Shown: one piece after another, positions 13,901 through 25,819 of the stretch
Layout of the letters: every line of letters starts with the position of its first letter
Numbering within the stretch: the first letter of the stretch is position 1
From: Motacilla alba alba
Taxonomy: Eukaryota > Chordata > Aves > Passeriformes > Motacillidae
NCBI RefSeq assembly: GCF_015832195.1
Contig: NC_052017.1
Location: 79,175,801-79,239,800 of the forward strand
DNA: 64,000 bases
Direction of reading: 5' to 3'
Program-made: the position numbers and the translations under genes
Notes under the pieces: generated by a model
What the model saw: the letters and a program-made list of their open reading frames with translations, nothing else
What the model was told of the DNA's origin: nothing
The model's database searches: none

Positions 13901-16900
13901 AAAGGTAAAGAACTAATCAGATATACATGATTTTGGTTTACACTTAAAACCTATCATATTAATTAACTGTGTGTTTGCTCTTTCTTACTGTTCTCAAACA
14001 TACAAGCATATTTTTTAGCTCAGTACCTATTGTGAATCAAAATGTAAATTCATGCATAGCAATTTCTTGTCACATACGCTGGACATGAACTTCAGAGTTA
14101 TGTGCAGTGTTTTGTTCAGAGATCTTAAGCATATTTATTTCTATGTATTCATCATATACAGTTCATCTCACAACTGTGAACTCTTATGACAGTCATCAAA
14201 CTAGCCCCTTCCTTCTTGTAAAGAAGCAAAATTATTTTCTGGGAAGGCTACTGTTGCCCTAATCCTGTCACAATCCCATAAGCAGGGGTTCACACTAAGG
14301 TGTCATTCCAAAATTCATCAGGTAGTCATTCAGGTTTGTGCAATAATGATTGTTTGAACATGCCTTATTCCCTAATAGTTGACAAAAGTGGAAAGTTGTC
14401 CAGACAGGTGGAGGTGAGAAAGGCAGCCTGAGGAGGAATAGTATTCCTGGACCTTATTTGTAGCTGGCTGCTTGAAGAGTGTGTTGCAGGGGAGAAAGCA
14501 TATTTATTGTTAGTGGTAGTGAAAGTATGGCCAAAAGAAGCATAGCAATCAGCATTTACATTTTCTATCAAAAAATGGAAGAAGTGTAAAGAGTACAAAA
14601 AAATCTTGATTGATTTTAAAATTTGTGAACATTTTGGGACAAAATATTTTGTGTCAGACAAAAATCTGTTCATTAGACTAGCTGCATAAATAGAGATGAG
14701 CAGCAATTTGAAAAGATAAATACTCAAACCATCTTCTTCCCTGCCTCTGAATTCCCTAGAAAATCAGGAGCATGCTTGTATTGAATGCCATGATCTAAAT
14801 CAAAGATCCTGAGGCAAACACCAAAAGGCTATCTCTGGGGTTGCAAGCAGTACGGCTTCATAAGCTTGGATCAAAATGATTTAGCTGTTTTGCTTGTGGA
14901 CCAGAACTCCTTTCAATATGCAACCCTGCGCTGTATAAGTAAATCGGGATCTGTTGTATGATACTGGACTGCACTGCAGAAACATGAAACATCATCAAAA
15001 AAGTTCCTTTAGAGCTGCAATGCATTTCTATAACTGGACATATTTATAACCTGCCTTGGTAACACCAAGAAGCTGTCACTTCACCTCTGCCAGGTACTCC
15101 ACCTGGCAGAGAGGCAGCTGAGCCACACTGCCTCTTATATCCAACCCCATGGTATTTTACTTAAGCACTCCCTGTGAAGTTATGCAACAGTAACAAAGTC
15201 ATCACTTCTGGTCTAAGCAACTGAAGCATTTCTACAGTCTGTCTTAAGATACAGTGTTGTGTGCACTAGAAAGAATGATAGACTATGTGCCCAGTTTTCT
15301 CTTCCTCCACCTAAGTCTGAATGTGTTCAGCTCTAACATGGGTAGACACCAAGGCAGTTTGGTTTATATTTCTAACTCTCTATAACAAACTGTTACACTC
15401 AAATCTTCATTGCAAATCAACTCAGACTTTAACATTGGTGTCATATCATTTCACAGGATTTTCTTGACGGCCTAAGCGAAATTTCCTTGTAGTAAGGGTA
15501 CAACTTATATAACAATATAGTAAGTCTACAACTTTCTGTTGTTTGACCTAATTGAGACACAAAAGTACATGAGGTTGTTTTTATTTGAATTATCTCCTTT
15601 TGTGAATTTTCTCCAATTATCTGTTTGAATCAGTCCCAGTTATCTCAATTTACCACTTCAGCCTATATCTTTTTTCTCTCCTTCTCCATCCTTCTCCTGC
15701 TGCATGCTGGAAATGCAACCCATCTGTTATTTGCTATTATAGCAATTTGCTATTGTACCTAAACCTGGCTGATTTGTTGGTTGGTTTGTTTCTCCTGATG
15801 CCAGCATTTAACACTTGGGGCCATGAAAGAGGTGGAATTCAATCATTGCTACTTGCAGTGTTTAATGTTTGAATATTTAAACTAATCTAACAGGGAAAGC
15901 ACCCACTCTTATTTGTGTGCTTAATTACAGTATAAATAGAATTTTAATTGCCATAACCAGAAACATCATTCTTATTTTAAGATCATGAGGTGACATCAAC
16001 TAAAATCCCATGTAACGCTGGACATACTGCCCACCACAGTCTTAAAGCAGCCCTAACAGCGTTAACTATTGGGCATTTTTCAGACTAGAAATATAATTAA
16101 TTCCCTAGGCATCAGTTAACATTTAAGGGTTGCATCATTTCCCTGTGTATCTTAATCACTGCATAAACACATAATCTCCCTTGATTTCCAGAGTTTTTAC
16201 TCTATCCAATTCAATTGTTTGTTCTCTGGGAAATTTAGGGGAGGGCAGTTATCATTTCTAACCCCAAACTCAATCAGATCTCAGTCAGTTCAATCATCAG
16301 ACAAAGATAATAAGATAATTTACCTTAAATTAGATTTTATTACTTCTAGTCTTCTACTCTGAAATTACTTCTAAATTATTGTAGCAGGGAACTAACTTAA
16401 ATAATATTATAAAAACTACTTATTGAATCAGAAAAGAAAGTTGATCATGAAAGCAGGTGGCTAGAGTTCAGCCTGAGATGTCCCCTGCTACCATATGTAT
16501 TTTCTTGCTTGAAGGACAAATCACGTTCTTTTATTGTGTTTATTAGGCAAGGTGCAAATCTCTTGGTACAGTATTGCAGGATTTATTTTGTTGTAAATAA
16601 CTGATAACATGATTTAACAGAGGGGTAAGAAGTTAAATTATTTTCTCACACCCTAAAAAATATTACATTTCCCCCAAACAAAAATATTTTGTAAAAATTT
16701 ACTCTTTCCCATATGCATCATGAACTATTTTATTTTTTTATTGTGAAAAATTCAGTGAATTAATTTCATTGATAAGAGGGTTTACAATGTCAATCATATA
16801 GTACTGTTTGAGATAAAAATACATTTTCTGTTGCAATCATATAATTATCTTACATATTCCAATGTTAACCACATTAAATATGTTACTTTGAGTTTCAGCT

Positions 16901-18569
16901 TTAGTAATCTTTTTATTGACAGCTGTAATACAAAGTTACTAGGGTAACAGAAGCATACAGAATAATATTTTTCTATTCATTTTCTATATTATGATTAAAC
17001 AAAAATTTAATTTATACCTGAATAAGATGCTCAAAGCCCAGATGCCTTGTTCTTCACTTTACTACCCACCTGATCTTTTTCAATGTACAAACTTTATATG
17101 GGACATATTTATGTAATCTGGATTGGATTGTGCCAGAGAAATTTATTCATATTCATGAATATGCAAGTATTTTTATGTTTTGTCATGTCATTATTTGATT
17201 ACTTCATGGTCTTATTTCAGGTCATTTTTCTCAAGCTTTTCAACCAGAGATGTTTAAGGGTAGTTAGGTTCTTAATTGCTTGGGAAGATCTGTTAAATAC
17301 TCATCTAAAATATATCAAAAGCAGTCTTTCTGAATCTGGAATTTTTCAGCATTGACTTCTTCTGCAGAAAAGGATGAGCAGTCTTAGTCAGATTACTAGA
17401 TACATTTAAACACAAGGCTTCAAGGAAAGATGCTGTGTCAACTAAAGACACAGAAATTCTGTACCCCTCTCTTCTATCATGCTCAAGATCCCAGGGAAAC
17501 ATGAGATTTTCTTTCCTTCCTTTTTAGAAAAGCAGCTGTAAAAGTTTGATTTTCTTTTGCTATTTAATGGCTATGCAAGACTTGTGATCATACAAGCACT
17601 GTACATTTTCAGGAAAGAAAAGAACATTTTGGTTTTATAGTCTGTCTTTTACACTTGGAAATGGTGAGTTGTCCCTTACTGACATCTGCCTTTGATTATC
17701 ACTCATCCCAATGCACAGACAACCTGTTGGAATTGTGCATTAATAATACAGCGTGTAAAAAGAGATGTCACCAGGGATTTCACAGATAATAAGCTTTTTT
17801 TAAAATATGCCTGATTTCTAATATAAAACTGAAGAGATACTAATGACCTTGCTTCTAACCTAGAATAAAGTAAGACATTCATTTGCTGCAAATTGGTATA
17901 GCTTCTATGACTGTTTGGCTCCAACCTGATTTACACATAAAAAGAGTCTGGCCCAGTGATGGTAAATGTATTTCCTGCACCTTTTTAGCTGTTTGTTCTT
18001 GTTTCAACCCTAATCCTGAGTTTGGATGACATGAATAAGAAAATCAGAAATATGTGCATACATGACTTGGAGAAGATTTGTTTACCTCGGCTTTCAGATT
18101 CCCTCCTCTCCCATGGGGGAATTATAGCTCCCACTGAATTTTAACTCCCACTAAAGTCTTTGAAAAGAAGGGCAGGATATCTTTCAGAATTTAGCTTGCA
18201 ACTTAATGGAAGGGTTGGTTGCTGGCAAAGGAATAATAACATAGCTAATTCTCAAGATATGCATTCTGTATTAATTCAAATACTGCTGTCTACACACATA
18301 TGAAAAATTTTTCAATAGCTTCTTGCTCACCCTATATGCAGGCAGAAGTCTGAAGCCTGTGTGTTTTTGTGTCATGGGTAAATACCAAGTATCTTGCTCC
18401 ATGTGGGAAAGGATCTGTGTGCCTGTACTATAAAGGAAGATTAATGTAATATAGTAACAATGTTACTCTTCATTTGTTACCACAAAAAGAGCTGATTCAT
18501 GTTTCTTTAAACATTTCTCTATATTTACAAGGCTTTCTACAATGCAGCTGACTAACACCAGTGAGCTTT
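10946..18569. other. unique AT-rich sequence with hairpin and possible regulatory words
   Basis: About 7.6 kb with no recognised gene or repeat. It contains the strong inverted repeat at 15085-15111. A stretch at about 15880-16400 has several homeodomain-type TAATTA/TTAATT words and little repeat character, as conserved enhancers often do; conservation cannot be judged from one genome. The 120-codon minus-strand frame at 14365-14727 and the other frames here match no family I know. Confidence 0.55.
15085..15111. repeat. perfect 11-bp inverted repeat (hairpin)
   Basis: Arms CTCTGCCAGGT (15085-15095) and ACCTGGCAGAG (15101-15111) pair perfectly around the 5-base loop ACTCC. A second short pairing, AGCTG at 15071-15075 with CAGCT at 15115-15119, could extend the stem across an internal loop. 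The stem is much more GC-rich than its surroundings. It could be a small structured RNA, a cruciform-forming site or chance. The 5-base loop is smaller than usual for a microRNA precursor. Confidence 0.85.
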
Positions 18570-18582
18570 TACTAGTAGGGCA

Positions 18583-19467
18583 GTGGCCTGGCCAGCAATT
18601 GGTGTTGCTGTGACAATGGCCCACAGTCTCATATCAATGCCTGGGAAAGTCACTGAGAAAATTGTTTTGGGTGGTATTGAAAAATACCTGAAAGGCAAGG
18701 CAGCTGTTGGTCACAGGCAGGGCAGCTGCATGAGAGGAAAGTCCTGCTTATCAAACCTGATTTCTTTTTACAACACAGTAACTCACCTAGTTGATCAAGG
18801 GAAGCCAGTTGATGTAATATTTTGGGATTTCAGTAAAGCTTCTGGTACTGTCTCACAACAGATCCTTCTGGACAAAATGTCCAGCATTCAGTTGCATAAA
18901 CACATCATGCAATGGGCGATCAACTGGCTCACAGGTCGGCACAAAGGGTTACAGTGAATGAGGTGACTGACGTCTGATTGACAATCTGTCACTACTGGCG
19001 TTCCTCAGGGCCCCATCCTCATCCCTGTGCTCTTCAACATCTTCATAAATGACTTGGACGCAGGACTGGGAGGGATATTAAGCAAGTTAATAAATGATAC
19101 AAAACTGGGAGGAGCTGTTGACTCCCTCGAGGGCAGAGAGGCCCTGCAGAGAGACCTAGACAAATTCGAGGGCTGGGCAGTCATCAGCCACACAAAGCTG
19201 ACCAACAGAAGGTGTCACATCCTGCACCTGGGATGGGGTGCCCCTGGATGTATAGACAGACTGGAGAATGAGATGCTGGAAAGCAGTGCCGCAGAAAGGG
19301 ACCTGGGAGTCCTGGTCAACAGAAAGTTGAACATGAGTCAGCAGTGCCCTGGCAGCCAGGGGGTAAACAGTGTCCTGAGGGGCATCAGGCACAGCATCAG
19401 GGAGGGGATTGTCCTGCTCTGCTCTACACTGGTGTGGCCTCACCTCAAATTCTGGAGGAAATTTTGA
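18583..19467 (+). pseudogene. CR1 ORF2 reverse-transcriptase remnant
   Basis: The frame is open at 18583-18957 (124 codons) and again from 19000 to 19467 in the same register, with in-frame stops between 18955 and 19000. The protein would be the RT domain of the CR1 polyprotein, which copies element RNA at the nicked target. Recognisable blocks are GKSCLSNLISFYN (about codons 51-63 of the first part), VIFWDFSKA near codon 80 (the first catalytic-Asp block), TTGVPQGP just before 19027, and LFNIFINDLD after it. The second catalytic block should read F/YADD but reads LINDTKL, so at least one essential aspartate is lost. This copy cannot encode active RT. There is no endonuclease domain upstream, because the element is 5'-truncated. 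Confidence 0.9.
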
Positions 19468-19470
19468 GTT

Positions 19471-19474
19471 CCAC
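19471..19474. other. target-site duplication, left copy (CCAC)
   Basis: Left copy of the 4-bp host duplication made by integration of the solo LTR; the right copy is at 19904-19907. The next base out differs (T on the left, A at the end of the insert on the right), so the duplication is exactly 4 bp. Confidence 0.8.
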
Positions 19475-19903
19475 TGATGCATTGGACTGGGTACCTAGAA
19501 CAGAGGCTAGACCAAGTTAGACAATAAAGTGAGTATTTATTAAATGCTTTCAATAGATATACCTTGGGCAGTGCAAAAGCCTCACAGAGGCTGCAACCAA
19601 CATGGACAAAGGTCATGAGTTTTTCAGACATATATAAGTTTAGTCAATTTGCATATCAGAGATTAATTTTCCTAGTACACCTTCAGGTAATTAAGTCATA
19701 TATCCCCTGTTTACTTCCTCTCACCGATTCACTTTTGTTTATAGTTTTTGTGGCCTGAAGCTGAGGATATCCTTGGTTCTCAAGGATAATTTTGTCTGAA
19801 CAAAATGTGAAGAGAATTTACTAACCTTCTATCTGGAGATCAGAGTTATATACTGATGCAGTACAGGATCTGAAAAATATAAAAGCTGAAACTTAAAGCA
19901 TCA
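19475..19903 (-). mobile_element. solo LTR of an endogenous retrovirus nested in CR1
   Basis: This 429-bp insertion begins TGATGC and ends GCATCA, a perfect 6-bp terminal inverted repeat with TG...CA ends. It is flanked by the 4-bp direct repeat CCAC (19471-19474 and 19904-19907). Removing the insert and one CCAC restores a continuous CR1 reading. The sense direction is probably minus: a TATA-like TATATA lies at 19629-19636, and an AATAAA signal is the complement of 19536-19541, about 95 bases downstream. No gag, pol or env remains, so it is a solo LTR left by recombination. A 4-bp duplication is more typical of class I (gamma-like) elements than of ERVL (5 bp) or alpha/beta elements (6 bp); this class call is inference. 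Confidence 0.88.
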
Positions 19904-20302
19904 CCACAATATAAGAAAGATATTAAGTTATTAGAGAGCATCCAAAGGATGGCAGTAAAGATGGTGAAGGGCCTTGAGGGGGAGCTGTATGAGGAACAGC
20001 TGAGGTCACTTGGTCTGTTCAGCCTGGAGGAGACTGAGGGGAAACCTCATTGCAGTGTGTGGCTTCCTCCTGAGGGGACGAGGAGGAACAAACACTGATC
20101 TCTTCTCTGTGGTTACCAGTGGCAGGACCTGAGGGAAAAAGGTTTAGGCTGGATATTAGAAAAAGCTTCTTCACCCCGAAACCTTTGGACAATACTCTTG
20201 GGCACACGAGGTGATTCTTGGAGTGTTCTGTGCAGGCCTAGGACTCGGACGTGATGATCCTTGTGGGTCCTTTCCAACTCAGTATGTTCTGTAATTCTGT
20301 AA
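19904..20302 (+). mobile_element. CR1 retrotransposon, 3' part (right of nested LTR)
   Basis: Continuation of the CR1 copy that starts at 18570. The ORF2 C-terminal region resumes at 'aatataagaaagatatt' (19908). The 'aaaggatggcagtaaagatggtgaaggg' area lies near 19945, the 'ttcagcctggagga' block at 20018, and the 3' UTR with its tail at about 20285-20302, where the terminal octamer ATTCTGTA is recognisable. Several small deletions against a typical CR1 are likely in the 20050-20200 region. Without the LTR the copy is about 1.3 kb. Confidence 0.93.
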
Positions 20303-21624
20303 TGACCTAGAACCTCCATGATGGTTGTGGTCTCCAGATTGAAGACTTTTCTGCTTGGTGAAATTCACTTAATTCTAAATTGCAGTGTAATAGTGAAAGA
20401 GATGAAATATAGGTTAACTGACCCAGCAATATAGTAGCTGTTTTACTGCTTTCAGTCAAAGTATTTACTAAAATGTTTGTTGGAACTAAATTAGGGTGCA
20501 GGAGGAGATTAAATTACTTTGGATCATTTTGAGTGTTAAAGGTTGTCAATGAAATTGAAAATTAATAGTACATATTGTCATGTCAACAATTAGAAAGATT
20601 AGAAAGTTTTGTTACATCTCTAGACTGTCTGGCAAATTGCATTTATAGGTCATAGGATATCATTTGTCATGTTTACTGGATGCCAAACCAGATTTCAGCA
20701 GGAATACTGATTTTGTGTTTTGACATTTGTTTTGGAAGAGGGAAAGGGAAGAGGTCACTTGTTTGATGTTATTTATTTACAGCCACCCAAAGAGACTGAT
20801 CAAACTTGGCTCTGTTTCAGAGTAGCTTTCACTGCTGTCTGTCTGTGACAAGACCCAGAGCTGACCTGAGCTGCAGATGGATATGAGTAGACTTTTATAT
20901 TTAGACCAAAACCTGTAAAATCAAATTGTATTTCAACATGAGGTAAACCTCCTGAAGTTTTGCAAACAGACTAAACAGAGTTAATTGGAACAAGAGTAAA
21001 GCCGGTTATTTTCTTTCAAGTTTGCTCTTAGTCAAGAACATCTACTTTTTTTTTTAATTTTGGGTTGCAGCAAACTCTTTAAAGCCTTCTTTAAATTTCC
21101 ATATAATTATAGATCACCTCTATAATTTGGATTTGTTTCTACTGTCTGCTTCTCTCAGCCATCCTTGTTGCCCTCCAGATGGAGTGCTTGATGAACACTC
21201 AATCTTGAGCTTCTTTGCCCTGCACCTAGGGAAGTATATTTTTTCTTTTGTGTGAACATGTTCATTTACAATAGTAGGTACAGTCTCCCAGGATGATCTG
21301 CACATTTCCCACACTTTTAGCTATCACTTTTCTCCTGCCTGTCATTAAATACACCTTGAATTTTACTGTAATTTAGGAACCTGCCTTCTCTCTATAGCAA
21401 ATTATCTTTGTAGATAACAGACCCCACTGACCAAAAATTAGATTCCTACAAAAAAACCTTTGGCTTTCAAAATAAGACATAGCATAGTTTATGGCTTATC
21501 TTCTTGTAAATGTCAGTAAATATTAGTAGTAATTTTTAGTTTCCTATGTAAATTGCATGTCCTGATATTAGTTTTCATATAATTATTGGATTAAAATTTA
21601 AATTTCAATAAGATAAAAAAAAAA
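20303..21624. other. unique sequence, no gene recognised
   Basis: About 1.3 kb between the CR1/LTR composite and an LTR fragment. I see no exon, repeat family or strong secondary structure. It contains a short T-run near 21045-21055. Confidence 0.6.
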
Positions 21625-21742
21625 GACCACTTCCTCCATATCCACAAAATGAGGTGAGCCGGTAGGGAATAATCTTTGGGTCTTGGCTATGCCCCTCCTG
21701 GCCACTGCAAAAATTAACCCTGTCCTGGCTGGAACCAGGACA
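21625..21742 (-). mobile_element. LTR 5'-end fragment of an avian endogenous retrovirus
   Basis: Read on the minus strand from 21742, it starts TGTCCTGGTTCCAGCC and continues with a 'ggttaatttttgcagtgg' block and a 'ccaggaggggcatagcc' block. I recognise this as the start of a common group of bird ERV LTRs. Only about 120 bp remain; the rest of the LTR (toward lower coordinates) is lost at an A-run (21614-21624). No partner LTR or internal coding region is visible nearby. Identification is from memory of the pattern, not from a search. Confidence 0.7.
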
Positions 21743-22631
21743 TACACCAGCATAATATAGCCCATAGTGGTACATTATTAGGAAAGCCTAAACACTGACC
21801 CTTGGAAGGATTTGTCTGTCATTTTGCCCATGGTAAAAAATGACATGGTAGATAAGTGGGAATTATAAGGTCTAGTCCTAGACCCATATTTTCTGTGTTC
21901 CTTACCTTTGCTTGCCTGATATGATATTTTGTGGTTTCCAGACAGAAATAGAGGAAACAAAAAACTTATAATTTCACAAAATAGCATGTAAAACAGTGTC
22001 GTCTTGTTGGATGATTTTTTACATTTAAATAGCTAATCTGTGTTTGTATGTAGTAACTATAACTTTTTGAAGCATGTTGCTATCTTTGCCTAGTTGTGTT
22101 TAATTAGCACTTCCAGTGAAACACTCCTTCAGAAGTAGGTTATTGTCACCAAACATAAAACAACTCACACTATTGGAGGCAGGAAAGTATTTTTATGACT
22201 GCTTTGTATTGGATTCTATGGAACATATGGCCCTTAAATAAGGCAGGAAAAGTCACAGAAGGTGGATTAACATCTATTTGTTTTTACAAAGAAATCAATG
22301 TACATTTGAATTAATTGATGTTTAGGCAGGCAGATGAGGAAATATTAAGTTAAAAATCAGTAGGAAGCCATTAATGCACAATGGTAAAAATTGATTCAGT
22401 TTTCTCTGTAATAACTCATCAAACAGGATTTTGAAGCTAACAGCTGAACACTTGGTACTGATTTTGATCAGGCAAGTTTGAGAACAGCTATTCCTTTCTT
22501 ATTCTAAATCAGTTTTTGAAAGATTTCATAAGCCTGAAAAGCCATTATTTGTCTAGTGAAACACATCAATCTTCTACATACTGTTAAGTTTTCTTATAGT
22601 GTTACCCTGCAACAAAAATGAAGGCGGCTTG

Positions 22632-22676
22632 CACCTGCAGATGTGAATGTGGACACTCCATTAGACAAACTAATGG
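22632..22676. promoter_or_regulatory. candidate E-box / homeodomain binding cluster
   Basis: Two abutting E-boxes, CACCTG (22632-22637) and CAGATG (22638-22643), lie 14 bases before a perfect inverted repeat of homeodomain-core words, CCATTAG (22658-22664) and CTAATGG (22670-22676), separated by ACAAA. Such words suit bHLH and homeodomain factors in vertebrate enhancers. The local sequence is not repeat-like. There is no conservation or chromatin evidence, so function is inference from motifs. Confidence 0.3.
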
Positions 22677-24167
22677 CCCCATTTACTAAGTACATTTCAT
22701 TACAATAAAAATCCACTTCCAACAGACTGGGGGTTAAATTAGTCATGAGACACGGGGTAGGTTACAACACAATGTATTTTATATAGGAAGCTAATTTCTA
22801 GCTCTCCAGTGTTTTTTTTTTTGTCCCTCTTTAAAGTGCAAACCTTCAGCCATAATGACACAGTTCCTAGCTGTTTGCTGTTACACAGAAACTTAGCTCT
22901 TTCAGTTTGTGAGATGCACCTAATTCTGTAGACAGGGCTTAGCCTTGACCTGTGAGTGAACATCAGTGGGTGTCGGTGTCATGGTGATTCACGCATGCAA
23001 GAAACATTCTTGCTGATACTGTGGTCCTCCTGCTTCTCCCACTTCTTTCTGTGGAAAGGGAGAAAGGAGAAAAGTCTCATCATCATATGGAGCTACCTAG
23101 AAATCCAAACCCTCTGGAGTACTTAAATACAGTGGTACCCTCTCTAGGTTGGGTTATGGAACTGAAATCATCCCTCAGAGTGACCTCTGCAGCTCTGTCA
23201 TCACGAGGATATCTCTTTCTGTGGCATAATATTATATGTACAGAACCTGCAAAACTTAGTAATGCCATGCCAAAAGCTTTGATGTGGCTATCGTACATCT
23301 CTTACCTGACACTTCCAATAAGGAAATTAGCATTTAGGACTGTTTTTAGTACATCAATCAAATAAATATGAGCTTTCAAATTACTGGGCATTGTTATTTA
23401 TAACTTGCACAGGGATTGTATCCACAGGTACCTGTCAGAATCTCATTTTCTTGGTCATTGTAACGACCTACCACAGGAGAAACCCCCCCCTAGAATGAGT
23501 GAGTACAAAATGCGAAAACACAGCATGGGTTGGCAAAAATGAGGCAGCAGCAAAAGGAAGCAAATTGCTGTGCCATTACTGAAGGCTCCACTTACTCTGC
23601 TTAGATGTTGTCCGTCTGCAGCACACTGTGTCCTTGCTGTGTGCTACTACACAGAGAAATTTGTAAGTACAAATATGACTCCTGTTCTTAATAGATGCAA
23701 GATCTTGAAACCCTTTTGAAGAGGATTAAACCTTTAGTTTTAGCATAAGTGTAACGGGAAAATAAGTTCACTTCTGTGGGGCAGGGAGAGTATTTTTTGT
23801 TTGCTTCTACTTGAAGTTTTTCATTTGAAATATTAAGAATTCTACATTAGATGCAGATATGGTTCTTTGAAGTCTTTAAAGAGGTCTAAATTTATCTACA
23901 AAATAATTACATGACTAAGGAAACTCTGTCAGAGACACCAGAGGCACTACACCTATATATATTCCTCAAAAGCAATCAGCCCACTTTAAAAACCACTTCT
24001 AAGACCTCCCTATGACCAAAATACTGTTGTTTTTCCCCCCCTGGGACCCCCTTATGGAAATCTTTTCTTTTTTCAAGTACAGCTTCAACTTTACAGATAT
24101 TAAGTTTTCACTGTATTGATAACAAGCAGAGGTCTTCTAACCAAGAGTTGCTTGACAAAGGTCAGTC

Positions 24168-24188
24168 CTGATCACTTCTTGTGATCAG
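24168..24188. repeat. 8-bp perfect inverted repeat
   Basis: CTGATCAC (24168-24175) and GTGATCAG (24181-24188) surround the loop TTCTT. Each arm also contains the palindrome TGATCA. No terminator or RNA-gene context is visible, so this may be chance. Confidence 0.8.
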
Positions 24189-25819
24189 TCTCTTGTGTGG
24201 GTAATGACCATGACTGAATACATTTGTGATCTCAGTCCAGTTAACAGTGAAATATATCCTTTTCACATGAAGAAAACCAAACAATATAGTCACCTCTTCA
24301 GGTAACTGCCTTACATAAGTAAAGTTATGAATGAAGTTGTCAGATGGAACTTTGTCCTTCTGAGTGTTTTGATAATTTAGATCTGTGTTGTACCCCACAA
24401 ATAATTTTTTACACACAGCCTTATTAAAGCATTTCAGTTGGAAACATAATTAAGTGCTAGCTCCCTATATTTTCTGTCTATAAAAATGCTTTTTACATAA
24501 GAATGTTATTACTACTGATTTAAACAGATGAAATATTTTTTTCTCTATACCTTGTAATATGGATAAAACATTGAGATATATGCTTGAACCCTGGCAAAAA
24601 CTTCAACACAAGAAGATTTACAATGTCATCCCACAAACATCTGACTGATGTCAAATGGTTGCAGGCATTAGTCTTAAATCCTTAAAAAGGCACACTTGTA
24701 TTGCAATTAGTATATCATCTTGTCTTTGTAAGTATATTAAATTCTAGTCTACCGGGTAATCTCTGCTCTTTAGGATAATTCACCTTGCTCCTAAAACTAG
24801 CTGCGCCAGATTAATGATCAAACTATGCTTTTTGTTCTGAGAAGTCAGAAAATAGATATTTTCTGCTTCTTTTATGTTCATGATGAATTTATTTCTATAA
24901 ATAAAACAACAATTGAATCCCTGTCTCTTTCAAAATCTTTTTATAAAGCTTTGAGTGCACATTTGAAAATTAGTCTTCTAGGAGCCTCCTCTGGTTACTT
25001 ACCAGTCTAAACTTATGATTAAAGATCTGTTTTCAAAATCCTTCTAGGATGCGGTACACCATGGGTTTAATGACGTTTAAATTTGTTTCAGTTCTTATGA
25101 ATTAGGAGAATCGTTGATTTAACTTAAAATTTAAGATTGATTTGGCTCAAATATGATTATTATAGTTAATATAAAATAAACCAAAGATAATAAACAAACA
25201 AATATGTTTTGGTTTTTTTTTTCCTAGATAAGCTCTCCCAAAAATTTTAGGAGCTTTCTCATTGCTTGTTTGACCCAAATATCCTAACCGTCATATATTT
25301 TCATATTAAAAAATGCACATTGGATTGGTTGGTGTACCTCAGTTTGGACCACAAAACACAATTTTATAACCTTTAGGACATATAGAACATTTGAAAAAAC
25401 AATTTTAAAAGCTGAACAATGGGGAACCAATACTGGGGATCAAGACATTTTACAACAGAGTTACCTAGTTGCCTTTTGCATTTGAATTGATAATTGAAGA
25501 TCTCTTAGGTGAAGGAATGAAGCCAGTCAGCTTAAGAGTAGTTGGAATCTTGTTATGTGCTCAGGATTTTAGTTAAAAATATTTTCATGTTAGCCAGATA
25601 GAATCAACTGACTTTCGGGAGACTACTGCTCTTCCTGAACACTGTGGTGTGACAAATCTCAAAGGAAAAAATATGGTATTCAAGTTGCATTAGTTAAAAT
25701 CTAGTACTTTTCTGTTTTCCAGTTTTATAAAAAGGACACAATTATAAGGGCTCCAATCAGTAAATCAGAATATTTTTTTAAATCAATTGATTAAAAAAAG
25801 ATTAAAAAAATAAGACTGA

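Larger units (their letters stand above)
18570..19474 (+). mobile_element. CR1 retrotransposon, ORF2 part (left of nested LTR)
   Basis: This is the 5' portion of a truncated CR1 copy, sense on the plus strand, covering the reverse-transcriptase half of ORF2. It continues after the nested LTR at 19908. The left boundary is approximate: matching text is clear from about 18615 and may begin somewhat earlier. The CR1 reading is interrupted at 'ttttgagttccac' (19462-19474) by the LTR. The element is a fossil with stops and changed active-site residues. Confidence 0.92.
21743..25819. other. unique sequence with candidate regulatory words
   Basis: About 4.1 kb with no recognised gene. It contains the E-box and homeodomain cluster at 22632-22676, two small perfect inverted repeats (23620-23645 and 24168-24188), and C-runs near 23487 and 24038. 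Short open frames such as 23021-23365 (114 codons) match no family I know. Confidence 0.55.

Noticed and set aside
14365..14727. 120-codon minus-strand frame
   Set aside because: No family resemblance, no splice or promoter context, and AT-rich composition; likely chance.
19005..19482. Minus-strand frames of 66 and 108 codons
   Set aside because: They are antisense shadows of the CR1 reverse-transcriptase remnant.
23620..23645. AGCACAC...GTGTGCT inverted repeat (7 bp, 12-base loop)
   Set aside because: Too short to be distinguished from chance over 64 kb.
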